A stretch of DNA of 64,000 nt from Alloacidobacterium sp963823845 (GTDB taxonomy: Bacteria; Acidobacteriota; Terriglobia; Terriglobales; Acidobacteriaceae). The position numbers and the translations under genes are program-made. This document shows positions 47,199 to 56,596 of this stretch, one piece after another (within the stretch, counting starts at the first letter, position 1; every line of letters begins with the position of its first letter). Under the pieces are notes generated by a model. It saw nothing but the letters and a program-made list of their open reading frames with translations, made no database searches and had not been told where the DNA came from. The stretch spans positions 62,001-126,000 of the forward strand of contig CAWGND010000008.1 of assembly GCA_963823845.1 (NCBI GenBank), in the 5' to 3' direction.

Positions 47199-47555
47199 CT
47201 ATTTTGCTGAGCCGGCTTTCTTTGCCGCAGCCCATCGCGCCGTTAGCGTCTCAGAGATCTTCTTTTTCTGGGCAGCGGACATTGCTCTCTTCTTAGCAGG
47301 AACGGACGCCCATCGCGCCCTTAGCATCTCAGAGATCTTCTTTTTCTGGGCAGCGGACATTACTCTCTTCTTGGCAGGAACGGACGTCTTCGCAGGGACT
47401 ACTGCCCTGAGACCAGCAGATTTCTTCTGTGGCTCAGGCTCCTTTGCCGTACTCGTAGCGTCAAAGGCTGATATGCCCTGCAAAAGCGAGTCACGTATCT
47501 TTGTCAGACGTTCAATTTCCTTGTTTAGTTCGGCTACGGCTCCGATTATGCTCAT
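47199..47555 (-). CDS. Basic repeat protein, probable DNA-binding
   Basis: 118 residues, GGAGGAAGG directly before ATG 47555. An N-terminal helix (ELNKEIERLTKIRDSLLQGI) is followed by a Lys/Pro/Ala-rich tail with two near-identical units, MSAAQKKKISEMLRARWA and MSAAQKKKISETLTARWA, separated by SVPAKKR. The composition is like histone H1-type or nucleoid proteins; the units resemble short helix motifs found in HTH/NUMOD-type DNA binders. Lies alone, against the direction of the propeller genes. Confidence 0.65.
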   Translation of the reverse strand: MSIIGAVAELNKEIERLTKIRDSLLQGISAFDATSTAKEPEPQKKSAGLRAVVPAKTSVPAKKRVMSAAQKKKISEMLRARWASVPAKKRAMSAAQKKKISETLTARWAAAKKAGSAK

Positions 47556-48010
47556 CCTTCCTCCAGTAAAGCAAGTAAGGCAAGCCTAACACCTGCAACA
47601 TTGTGAGTGCAGCAACGATACAAAGCCAAGGTTCACCAACAGGTACTTTTGTCTGATAACACGAGAGCACTCCTAGTTCAATGGCCCATAGGTTCAGGCG
47701 GTGCAGGCCAGATTTTCGGAAGTACAGGAAGCCGTATCGCAGCTACGCCCACAATAACCTCGTTACCCTTTCACTTAATTGAGGTACCGAAAAAGCCACG
47801 GCGGAACCGCTCTAGATATCGGGGGGGGTGTCATTGGCGGTTCCCCTTATGTTAATAACTTTGCCTAACGCTTCCAGCCCGGGCCGGTGACCCCAAGGAT
47901 CCCCCTTGAGATCAACGGAAATTCAACCGGGTAAAACCTTATCAGTTCTTAATAGGCCAGCTCGACGTGCGAATATTCTTGTTTCCTGCGCCTATAAGGA
48001 GTAACGTGCT
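47556..48010. other. Spacer before leader C
   Basis: 455 bp without a credible gene. The last 40 bp share GCGAATATTCTTGTTTCCTG with the region before leader A (42106-42125), a possible promoter-region relic. Confidence 0.4.
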
Positions 48011-48158
48011 CGGCACTAGGCGTTACCGAACCGGAACGCCGACGTCCCGCTTTGCTTCATTTCTTTCCGAGGACAGAACCCAGCCGCCTCTCCAGCCGCC
48101 TTCATTCGCGTGACGCCGTGGCTCCCTACTGATGCAGGAGATCTCTGGAGGCTGCGCT
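48011..48158 (+). promoter_or_regulatory. Conserved leader C (divergent copy)
   Basis: Keeps GTTACCGAACCGGAACG and GACGTC of leader B, but the second half differs. GCCTC (48086-48090) and CTCCAG (48090-48095) can pair with the ribosome-site region CTGGAGGC (48145-48152). The long stem is weaker than in A, B and D. Confidence 0.45.
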
Positions 48159-49831
48159 ATGAAATTCCCTCTCTGCCTTACTTACAGGAAGCAGACTGCT
48201 TCTTTCAGGATGGCGGGTTCGATGCTTGCCATCGCGCCGCTGTGGCTGATGCTGGCCGCGGCCAACACGTCCGCGTATGCACAGACGTCTAATACGGCTG
48301 CCGCCACAAGCACCCCCGCACCCTCACCCGCGGACTGGACCGAGTTCCACCGTGACAACATGCAGCGCTGGAATCCGTATGAGACGGTGCTGGGCGTCAA
48401 CAATGTTGCCAGCCTGCAGTTGATGTGGCAAAGCGGCTGCTGTGATTCCGACTTTGGACTTCCCGGACTTCCCCCGCCAGCGGTGGCGAATGGGGTGGTC
48501 TATGTCAGCTCGGATCACGGCACCGTGTATGCGCTGAACGCCAGCACCGGCGCCACGCTGTGGAGCAATACCACCGTAGGCTTGTCGTTTGGCTCGCCCG
48601 CCGTGGCGAATGGAGTGGTTTATGTCGATGACGGCAACTTATATGCGCTAAACGCCAGCACCGGCGCCAAGTTATGGAGCTATACAACGGGAGGCCAGCT
48701 GCCGGGAGGCCAGCCGCTTTCCTCGCCCGCAGTGGCGAATGGGGTGGTTTATTTCGGCTCCGACGACGGCAACGTGTATGCGCTAAACGCCAGCACCGGC
48801 GCCAAGCTGTGGAGCTTTACAACCGCATATCCAGTGGAATCCTCGCCCGCCGTGGCGAATGGCGTAGTTTACATCGGCTCCGACGACGACAACCTGTATG
48901 CGCTGAACGCCAGCACCGGGGCCAAGCTGTGGAGCTTTGCGACCGGGGGGGAAGCGACTGTGTTATTGTTGTCTCTCAACCGCCTGGTTTTCTTAATGCA
49001 CCGTGCAAAATATTTTCCTCGCCCGCCGTGGCGAATGGGGTGGTGTATGTCAGCTCGTACGACGGCAACTTGTATGCGCTGAACGCCAGCACCGGCGCCA
49101 AGCTTTGGAGCAATCCCGCGCCAGTCTTTTCCTCGCCCGCCGTGGCGAATGGGGTGGTCTATATCGGCGCCACTGCGCTGAACGCCAGCACCGGCGCCGT
49201 GCTGTGGAGCTTTAACACCGGAGACAACGCCGGAGACGACATATACACCTCCTCGCCAGCGGTGGCGAATGGGGTGGTTTATATCGCCACAGAGAACGGC
49301 AACATGTTTGCGCTGAACGCCAGCACCGGCGCCCAGCTATGGACCTATCTCGCCGGAGATGTTTCGCCTGTAGTGGTAAACGGGACGCTATACGTCGGTT
49401 CCGCCGCGTTCAATTTGACTGGCGGTGCCGATCTTTTCCTGCGGATAAAACCCACTTTGACGACGGTCCATCAGGGCGATTTGCTCACCTATGCCTTCCC
49501 GGTATGGAATCTGGGTCCCCACGACGCGGTTCACGAAGTGCTGAACACGCAGGTGCCAGAGGGGACAGTCTTTGACTATATCCGCATCTCCGGCACGCCG
49601 GGGCTGGGCACGTGCACGCATACGCTCTACCTGGGAGCCGGGCCGATCCCGATCGTCTGCCACGAAAACAGCAGCATGGCTCTGAATACAACATGGACAG
49701 TGCGATTGACGGTGAAGGTGACCGCGCCCGCAGGCACGGTGATTACTGAAAGTGCGGCCACCATGGCGAATACCGCTGATCCCAACATGGCCAATAACAC
49801 GGCGACGGTGAGCCTCACGGTGGTGCCGTGA
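48159..49831 (+). pseudogene. Frameshifted PQQ-repeat propeller / DUF11 protein (family member C)
   Basis: From ATG 48159 (GGAGG upstream), the family signal and WTEFHRDNMQRWNPYETVLG are followed by five blades in frame. Near 48945-49010 the frame is lost: a run of seven G lies there, and about 25 codons of non-repeat sequence come before the next blade (SSPAVANGVVYVSSYDGNL) in a new frame. The remaining three blades and a complete DUF11-type domain then run to 49831. A one-base slip in the G run would fuse both halves, so phase variation is possible, though the inserted segment also speaks for a rearrangement. Confidence 0.82.
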
Positions 49832-49993
49832 AGGTACAGGAAAAGTAGTTCTCGCTGGAACAACGGAGGCATGCGGAGCGCGCGCCGCCCTGTCTCCGTC
49901 CTCGTCTCTTAGCTGCCCTTGTGGATTGCGAACAACGTCCATCAGATGTGATGAGCATCACCGCGTACCGGCCCAGGAAAGATTAGATTCATC
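49832..49993. other. Type I 3' flank
   Basis: Same flank as after 47003 and 42021, shortened at the end. Confidence 0.45.
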
Positions 49994-50122
49994 GGCGTTG
50001 GGGGTACTGAAACCGGAGCGCTGGCGTCAGCATAGGCTCCCTTCTGATAGAGGCCGGAACCCAACGCCTCTATTTCTGCGTGACGCCTCCCTGCCGATGC
50101 ATGACATCCCTGGAGGTGCGTC
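49994..50122 (+). promoter_or_regulatory. Conserved leader D (candidate cis-regulatory RNA)
   Basis: GGCGTTGGG (49994-50002) pairs perfectly with CCCAACGCC (50060-50068); the pair that is G-U in B is G-C here. CGCCTC (50065-50070) pairs with GAGGTG (50113-50118) of the ribosome site, following the site's change from GGAGGC to GGAGGTG. An inner hairpin GCTG-GCGT-CAGC is visible. Confidence 0.6.
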
Positions 50123-51838
50123 ATGAAATTCTCGATCTCTGTTATCAACAAGAAGCAGACTGCTTCTTTCCGGATTGCGAGCTGGCTGCTTGCAATCGCA
50201 CCGCTGTGGCTGATGCTGGCCGCAGTTAACACGTCTGCGCACGCTCAGACGTCTAATACGGCTGCCGCCACCAGCACCACTACGTCCTCACCCGCAGACT
50301 GGACAGAGTTCCACCGCGACAACATGCAGCGCTGGAACCCGTATGAGACGGCGCTCGGCGAGAGTAACGCCGGCAGTCTGCAGTTGAAATGGAAGCGTCC
50401 CCTGGGTGCCGCGTCCTCGCCTGCCGTGGTGAACGGAGTGATTTATTTCGGCTCCTACGACCAGAACGTGTATGCGTTGAACGCCACTACCGGCGCCACA
50501 GTGTGGAGCTACACCACTGGAAGTAATGTGGAATCCTCGCCCGCTGTGGCGAACGGGGTGGTGTATGTCGGCTCCGACGACGGCAACGTCTATGCGCTGA
50601 ACGCCAGCACCGGCGCCTTGCTGTGGAGCTTTGCCACTGGAGGTGGTGTGGATTCCTCGCCTGCAGTCGCGAACGGGGTGGTGTATGTCGGCTCCGGCGA
50701 CGGTAACGTCTATGCACTGAACGCCAGCACCGGCGCCAAGCTTTGGAGCTATTCCACCGCCCAGGCCGACGTTAAAGGAAATGCGGTGGAGTCCTCACCT
50801 GCCGTGGCGAACGGTGTGGTTTTTGTCGGCTCGGATGACGGGAACCTATATGCGCTGAATGCCAGCACTGGCGCAAAACTGTGGAGCGATACCCTGGGAT
50901 TTGAGGTAATGTCCTCGCCCGCCGTGGCGAATGGGGTGGTTTATGTCAGTACCTTTCCCGTCTCCGTAGGCCAGGATACCGTATTCGCACTGAATGCCAG
51001 CACCGGCGCCCAGATCTGGCGATACGTCGCCGGAAGCGGTGGGCGATTCTCCTCACCTGCGGTCGCGAACGGGGTGGTGTATGTCCCTGGCGGCGGCATA
51101 GGAGCGTTTAATGTTCCCAACAAGCTATTCGCATTGAACGCCAGCACCGGCGGCACGCTCTGGAGCTATAGCCCGGCAGCCTTGATATTATCCTCGCCCG
51201 CTGTGGCGAACGGGGTCGTATATGTTGGCTCCAGTGACGGCAACATATATGCGCTGAACGTCAGCAGAGGCGCCAAGCTGTGGAGTTATGCCATCGGAGG
51301 TGCCAATGACTATTTGGTCATTAATTCCTCGCCCACTGTTGTGGATGGCGTGCTTTACATCGCGGTTTCGCCAGACGGATCGGTCGGCAGCACGGGAAAT
51401 TTTTATGCCTTCGCTCCGAAAAATCCCAATCTTGCCGATCTTTTCCTGCGGATCAGACCCACTTTGACGACGGTCCATCAGGGCGATTTACTCACCTACG
51501 CCTTCCCGGTATGGAATCTGGGGCCAGACATCGCTGATCAGGAAGTGCTGAACACCCAGGTGCCGGAGGGAACAGTCTTTGACTACATCCGCATCTCCGG
51601 TACGCCGGGGCTGGGGACGTGCACGCATACGCTCTATCTGGGAGCCGGGCCGATCCCGATCGTCTGCCACGAAAACAGCGCCATGGCTCTTAACACCACG
51701 TGGACGGTGCGGCTGACGGTGAAGGTAACGGCGCCCGCAGGGACGGTGATCACCGAAAGCGCGGCCACCATGGCGGATACGCCTGATCCCAACATGGCCA
51801 ATAACACCGCCACCGTGAGCCTCACCGTGGTGCCGTGA
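50123..51838 (+). CDS. Secreted PQQ-repeat propeller / DUF11 protein (family member D)
   Basis: 571 residues, the only complete long-form member with simple propeller. Signal peptide (QTASFRIASWLLAIAPLWLM, AHAQ) then WTEFHRDNMQRWNPYETALG, about nine blades with YALNASTGA and SSPAVANGVVYVG motifs, a short linker, and the DUF11-type domain ADLFLRIRPTLTTVHQGD to TATVSLTVVP. Blades are more alike within this protein than between PQQ proteins generally, so they have spread by duplication or conversion. Export to the surface or outside is expected; the ligand is unknown. Confidence 0.9.
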   Translation: MKFSISVINKKQTASFRIASWLLAIAPLWLMLAAVNTSAHAQTSNTAAATSTTTSSPADWTEFHRDNMQRWNPYETALGESNAGSLQLKWKRPLGAASSPAVVNGVIYFGSYDQNVYALNATTGATVWSYTTGSNVESSPAVANGVVYVGSDDGNVYALNASTGALLWSFATGGGVDSSPAVANGVVYVGSGDGNVYALNASTGAKLWSYSTAQADVKGNAVESSPAVANGVVFVGSDDGNLYALNASTGAKLWSDTLGFEVMSSPAVANGVVYVSTFPVSVGQDTVFALNASTGAQIWRYVAGSGGRFSSPAVANGVVYVPGGGIGAFNVPNKLFALNASTGGTLWSYSPAALILSSPAVANGVVYVGSSDGNIYALNVSRGAKLWSYAIGGANDYLVINSSPTVVDGVLYIAVSPDGSVGSTGNFYAFAPKNPNLADLFLRIRPTLTTVHQGDLLTYAFPVWNLGPDIADQEVLNTQVPEGTVFDYIRISGTPGLGTCTHTLYLGAGPIPIVCHENSAMALNTTWTVRLTVKVTAPAGTVITESAATMADTPDPNMANNTATVSLTVVP

Positions 51839-52155
51839 AAGACTGGCGGAAACGGATCGTGATCTTGCCGGAATAGACAAGACGTCGAGCAAGAACGGAC
51901 ATCGACGCAGGTCGTCACGTGCAGCAGGACATCGGCAGCGGGAGGGCAAAACTGCCTTCCGTCGATCAATCCGTAGCTCCGGTCGGATCACCGGCGATCC
52001 GGAAGTGATCTTCCGTAGTGCCTGCGAAGTCGGGTTTTGAGTAACTACGATTGTCCGTTGTTGACAACAGTCCCAAAGCACTCGTTGAGGCATCGACCGG
52101 GCTTCTAAACGCTTGGATCCTTCTACAAATGAGCGAGTGCCCCAGTTCGCGAAGT
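51839..52155. other. Type II 3' flank and spacer
   Basis: The first 170 bp match the flank after member A (44743-44890). Nothing else recognised. Confidence 0.45.
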
Positions 52156-52610
52156 TCACGCTCGTCGCTCAATCCACTTCGTGACTTGGTCGATGTCTTC
52201 CTGAAAGACCTCGAACTCCCCAATGTTCAAAGGAATAGTTCCAGCCACTTTGCGGTCGGGTGCCGCAGAGCGAACTTGTTTCGCCTCTGCGGAAGAAATA
52301 GGCACTGGCACTGGTACTGGTACTGGTACTGGCTCTGGAGGGCGGCCAAATGCAGTCAATGACGCGTCATCGTCAACCAATGACGCGTCACTCTTCGTCA
52401 GTGGTGACCCCGAGTATTGGAAGTCGCGGGAGGCGCGTGTCGCGGCGAATCGCCCAACTCTTCGCCGAGGAGTTTGTAGTCGCTAGCGCCGAACTTCTTA
52501 CGGCAGCGTGGGCACCGTCCTTTCCTTACTTGCTGCGGGCTTTGTCTCGGTCGTGGTTGCCTCGAGCTGTACCGTGTGGGTGCAGCCGTGACCATGGCGA
52601 GCGGCCTCAT
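52156..52610 (-). pseudogene. Possible Pro-Val repeat / zinc-knuckle protein, frameshifted
   Basis: On the minus strand one frame (52610-52398) reads GRCPRCRKKFGASDYKLLGE, and after a shift near 52430 a second reads SDASLVDDDASLTAFG, a (Pro-Val)5 stretch and a plausible helical end (VFQEDIDQVTKWIERRA). The Pro-Val stretch comes from a GGTACT-type hexanucleotide repeat at 52300-52335. Only half a zinc ribbon is present. It could be one broken gene or chance. Confidence 0.3.
52358..52390. promoter_or_regulatory. Paired TGACGCGTCA palindromes
   Basis: AATGACGCGTCA occurs twice (palindromes at 52360-52369 and 52381-52390), centre to centre 21 bp, that is two helical turns. Such spacing suits two dimers on one DNA face. 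No regulator is linked to it, and it lies within a doubtful reading frame. Confidence 0.35.
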
Positions 52611-53178
52611 TCTTCTTTATCGCGTCGAGGTTATGCGCGGTTTGAGCAGCGGGAAGCGGGGCTGCGGCGTTGGATAGCTTCTCAAACGTCGGATGCTTTT
52701 CCTGATCCTCATTGCCAACTTCCGATCTCGTGCCTATGTGGAGATCGTGCAGGTCTGCGGACTGTGTGCCAGAGAAGTACGGCTGTAATGATTAGCCAGA
52801 CTAGAAAGACAATGCGTGCGATCCGCGTAACTGTAATTATTCTCATGCTTCCGGCTAGTCATTTTTTCCAATGTTGTTCTCACAAGCAGATAAATAACCA
52901 CTCACGGCTGAGGAATCGACCTTATAGAATTAGGAAGTTACGAGTCATTTCGGTATGTTTGTGAGAACACGATGTATATAGGGCTACACAGTCGAAAGTG
53001 CTGCGTATACAGCCGTACGCCATGGCCAAATGATTCGCTTTTTCTTCGACATTTCACTCTGTACAAACCCGCGTTCGACCGCTCATAGTAGAAGCTTGCC
53101 TGAGTTGTCGATGGGAGTTCCTAAGTAAGGACTCAAGGAAACGAGGGAGACGAGGCAGCGTAACAGGAGGCATCTCGA
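52611..53178. other. Non-coding stretch
   Basis: 570 bp with no credible gene. A plus-strand frame to 52964 has no protein-like features. Confidence 0.35.
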
Positions 53179-53559
53179 ATGATTCGCGATTTGGAATTGT
53201 TTCGCAAAGTGCTCATTGAAACTGAACAGGTTCCTCCAGGCCAATGGCAAAGAATCGCTGTCGAAGGTGCAACTCCTGAAGAGACTTGCTATCATATGCG
53301 GCTTGCTTTCGAAGCTAGGCTTATCGAAGCTCGATTCATGGACGACAGTGCCAAGGATTTCGTGGTGCGGCGGCTGACGTACTCGGGTCATGAGTTTTTG
53401 GATGCAGCTAGAAGCGATACCCTCTGGGCGACTGCAAAGGAATGGATGATGGAGTCTACCGGGGCGCTCACGGTTGAAGGGTTGAAGGTGGCCCTCCAAC
53501 AGGAGGTGAAGGCTGCTATTCTTCTTTCTCGACGCACTACCTGCCAGATTCCTTTGTGA
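53179..53559 (+). CDS. DUF2513 family protein
   Basis: 126 residues with AGGAGG eight bases before ATG 53179. It matches the DUF2513 layout: MIRDLELFRKVLIETEQ, CYHMRLAFEARLIEA, then RLTYSGHEFLDAARSDTLW. The family occurs in phages and mobile DNA and has a winged-helix-like shape; function unknown. Confidence 0.8.
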   Translation: MIRDLELFRKVLIETEQVPPGQWQRIAVEGATPEETCYHMRLAFEARLIEARFMDDSAKDFVVRRLTYSGHEFLDAARSDTLWATAKEWMMESTGALTVEGLKVALQQEVKAAILLSRRTTCQIPL

Positions 53560-53562
53560 CCT

Positions 53563-53658
53563 GATAGCTTCGGGCGTCCACGTCAGCAGCAGCACCGCAA
53601 TCTGCGCCGCGTGCCGCATCTCGTGAATCATGGCGGCTGACGCAGTTTCTTTCCCTTG
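53563..53658 (-). pseudogene. Possible DinB-family remnant
   Basis: The minus strand reads AAMIHEMRHAAQIAVLLLTW, resembling the last conserved helix of DinB-type proteins (HxxxHRxQ-like). No start or remaining domain is nearby. Confidence 0.3.
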
Positions 53659-53819
53659 GCTGACCTCGGTTTAATGTCTCCCAGTTGAACCCGCTTTACC
53701 GCCCGCCGGTAATGGACACTTCCGGCTGAGCGACACGCTTTTCACGCTTATCCAGCAGAGGTGGCGTTCTGGCGCGAGACTCCGTCGGTCTGCGGCTCAG
53801 GCAGGGTAAGATAATTCGG

Positions 53820-54449
53820 TCAGGCACGAAGCCCACGCTGGTCCGTCACCACGCGAAAAGTGTCGAATGCCAATCCCGCCTTTTTAAACTCGACCTCGGT
53901 TGCCGAACCTGCCGCGTCGCAAAGCTCTTCCTCTGTAACCGCGCACAGTGGACCTGTAATCACTTCACGCAATACAAGCTGCTCACCGAAGTCGGCGAAG
54001 TACAAGCCAGTTTTGGGGTCGGCGTCTTTCAACGTTGTGTAGATTCTGGCTTCCCGTTCGTAGCGCCAATCTTCGTACTTCGTGAACAGGAGCCGGGAAG
54101 CAGTTTCGATGTTAATCTTCTCCACAACCGGTCTGTCTTTCACATAGGAAACTTGCTTCAGTATCTGCTCGTTCACATCGAAGCCCAAGGCTAGCCCGCG
54201 ATGCCGATCAGCGTAGTGGCTCCAAAGCAGCGGGTTGTGCCAATCCAAGCTGAAGCACAACAACCCGTATTGCTCGGCCATTTGCTGTTTTGTTGCGCTG
54301 ATAGCCTGTTGAAGATGCTGGTCAGGTTGCGCGATTGCCCAGAGTTCGAAAGGGTCATTTAGTTCGTCTAGTTGTGCAATTTTCAAATGCCGATGACGCA
54401 GGTCATCGAGTCCATGACAGAGAGAGACGAAGTGGTAGACACGTTGCAT
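53820..54449 (-). CDS. DUF2971 family protein
   Basis: 209 residues. The hallmark WSHYADRHRGLALGFDV (about 73-90) and the N-terminal YHF...LDELNDPFE are clear, with W-x-YEREARI near the end, as in DUF2971 proteins. The family is often found in defence-related and mobile regions, but its activity is not known. Complete and isolated between remnants. Confidence 0.88.
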   Translation of the reverse strand: MQRVYHFVSLCHGLDDLRHRHLKIAQLDELNDPFELWAIAQPDQHLQQAISATKQQMAEQYGLLCFSLDWHNPLLWSHYADRHRGLALGFDVNEQILKQVSYVKDRPVVEKINIETASRLLFTKYEDWRYEREARIYTTLKDADPKTGLYFADFGEQLVLREVITGPLCAVTEEELCDAAGSATEVEFKKAGLAFDTFRVVTDQRGLRA

Positions 54450-54572
54450 TGGCTTTCGTTCTAATTGGCGACTACTTCAACCATCATATCGACGCCCCCG
54501 GATCACCCCCGGCACAAGCCGCACAGCTGAGCTGGAGGCGCGTCAGGAGAAGGCGGTGAAGTAACGGGGCGG

Positions 54573-54735
54573 ACATCCTGCCTCTAAATCAGGAACACCA
54601 GAAGAGAGGCGTTGTCACGTTCACTGCGCCTGCCGCTGCCCTGAACGAGGACAACACTCCCGCACCTCGTGGCGGCCCGTGGTCTGCGGTTCAGGTCAAG
54701 CGCATTCTGGATGCTGTTTTAAATCAGCATCGGGC
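54573..54735 (+). pseudogene. Possible serine-recombinase C-terminal remnant
   Basis: The frame reads ALNEDNTPAPRGGPWSAVQV-KRIL, like the 'LNxxGxxTPRGGxWxxxxVxxIL' end of large serine recombinases/resolvases. No catalytic domain is found upstream. Confidence 0.35.
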
Positions 54736-55064
54736 GACGCCCCGAAACTTCCGTGTTGCCGACCTCTATGTAAGTCAAAGTCAAGAGAAAAAACACGAGG
54801 CCTATGGGCGCGCTCCTGAGGGCGCGCATTGCGTAGATCAGGATCCTTCACTGCGCTCAAAAGCCTCTCGGCTGGTGGTCCCTGCAGGACCGGACATCCA
54901 TTTGCAGTCTCGGGCTCGAAGAGCCGTCACAGAAGATTGAGTTGGTGTTCTCTGCCAGTCCCGAAACAATCCGTAGGGGCCTGGGATCTGATCCCTCGCC
55001 CAGTCGGCAATCGGCGGGACCTGGCAGCCTGCGCGTTCATGAATCCCGATGTTTTTCTTTCCCT
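54736..55064. other. Intergenic, no gene seen
   Basis: About 330 bp between recombinase-like and IS110 remnants; no reading frame of note. Confidence 0.35.
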
Positions 55065-55679
55065 TTAGAAGGGAAGGTCTTTTACGCTGCGACCGTGCGG
55101 CTGAACTCTTCGGCAGGCACGAAGTCCTGCTGTCTGCGCTCTACGGCGAGCATGTAGCAGACCATCTTCCTGGCAACAGCAAACGTGGCGCGGTTCCCGA
55201 TGTCCTCTCTCCAGTTCTCTGGCGTGGATCAGGGCGAGTTCGTGAGACTGTCTGGGCGCCAGCTTGGCAGCCTCGATCAGCACTCGCTGGATGTGCTTGT
55301 TCCGCTGCTTGGAAATCGGCATGCGCATCCCCTTGTCGGCTGAGCTCTTCTCCTCACCGCACAAGCCGCAGTAGCTGATGGCTTGTTTGATCGATGAGAA
55401 CCGCGTGTAATCGCCCATCTCCAGAGCCCACGTCCGTGCCGTGATTGGACCCACGCCCGGAACCGTTCTCAGTCGCCGCAGCCGCTCCTGCAGGAGTGGA
55501 TCTCGCTCCAGAGAACTGATCAACGCGTACTCCAGCTTCTGCGACCGGCTGATCATGTCCCGGCTCAGCTTCAGTAGCGGCCGGATGCTCTGCTGCACTT
55601 CCTTGTTGGTCGTCATCAGCTCGCCAAAGTAGCCTACCTTGTGCAGCCGCTGCTTGTTGTAGCTCACCCCGGTCTCCAT
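55065..55679 (-). mobile_element. IS110-family transposase, 5'-truncated and frameshifted
   Basis: On the minus strand METGVSYNKQRLHKVGYFGE begins in the middle of an IS110 protein, followed by RTVPGVGPITARTWALEMGD and YCGLCGEEKSSADKGMRMPI of the Transposase_20 domain. A frame change near 55225 separates the last part (VCYMLAVERRQQDFVPAEEF in the other frame). The DEDD domain is absent. It sits directly against the truncated propeller gene at 55769 and probably helped to cut it. Confidence 0.8.
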
Positions 55680-55768
55680 CAGCAGACCGGAGAAAAATTA
55701 GATACGATTCGACCCAAGGGGACTGGTTTCTGACTCGATAGTGTCAAAAGTGGTTCCGATTTCACAAT

Positions 55769-56197
55769 GTGTATGCGCTGAACGCCAGCACCGGCGCCAA
55801 GATGTGGAGCTATGCCACGGATAATCAAGTGGAGTCCTCGCCCGCTCTGGCGGATGGAGTAGTTTACGTCGGCTCCGACGACGGTAATACATATGCGTTG
55901 AATGCCAGCACAGGCGCGAAGCTGTGGAGCTATACCACCGGAAGCAATAAGGAGTCCTCGCCCGCTGTGGCGAATGGGGTGGTTTACACCGGTAGTCTTT
56001 ACGCCTTCAGTTTGGGCACTGGCACGGCCGACCTATTCCTGCGAATATGGCCGTCTACGACGACGGTCCATCAAGGCGATTTGATCACGTATGCCTTCCC
56101 GGTTTGGAACCTGGGTCCGGTCGCTGCCGATCAGGAAGTGCTGAACACGCAGGTGCCGGAGGGAACAACCTTGGACTACATCCGCACCGCGCGTCCG
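55769..56197 (+). pseudogene. Truncated propeller-family gene (member E)
   Basis: Starts inside a blade (YALNASTGAKMWSYATDNQV), has two more blades, then the DUF11-type domain from ADLFLRIWPSTTTVHQGDLI up to PEGTTLDYIRT, where it is cut. At 56198 the sequence changes to the integrase end. So both ends are lost: the left to an IS110 remnant and the right to the integrase/att segment. Confidence 0.88.
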
Positions 56198-56594
56198 ACA
56201 GGTGCTAGAGGCACAGTGGAAGGCATCGGGCTGCCCGGTAGAGGGTTGGGTATGGTCCGCACCAACAGCGAGCGCTCACTTCGAAAAGTCCACGCTCAAG
56301 AAACAACATCGCAAGGCGCTCCGGCTCAGCCGCGTGCGACCCTTCGTGCTTTACAGCCTGCGTCACACGTTTCTTACTCGCCTGGGCGAATCCGGTTGCG
56401 ACGCATGGACGCTTGCGAGAATCGCAGGTCATAGTTCAACGGCCATGTCCGCCCGTTACGTACACCCAAGCGAAGATGCGGTCTTGGCAGCAGTTGAAAG
56501 GCTGAGTGGGCACAATTTTGGGCACAACACACGGCAGGCGCTGACCGGTGCGCGTACAGACAAGAGCACAAATAACGTTTTATCAGTAAGTTAG
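56198..56594 (+). pseudogene. 3' fragment of the tRNA-Pro integrase
   Basis: 132 codons equal to the C-terminal half of the integrase at 31771: VLEAQWKASGCPVEGWVWSA, LRHTFLTRLGESG with the His-x-x-Arg pair, AGHSSTAMS and the catalytic Tyr in RYVHPSEDAV, ending NNVLSVS. This copy is undisturbed where the other has a stop, but its N-terminal half with the first Arg is missing. Ends two bases before the tRNA. Confidence 0.88.
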
Positions 56595-56596
56595 AA

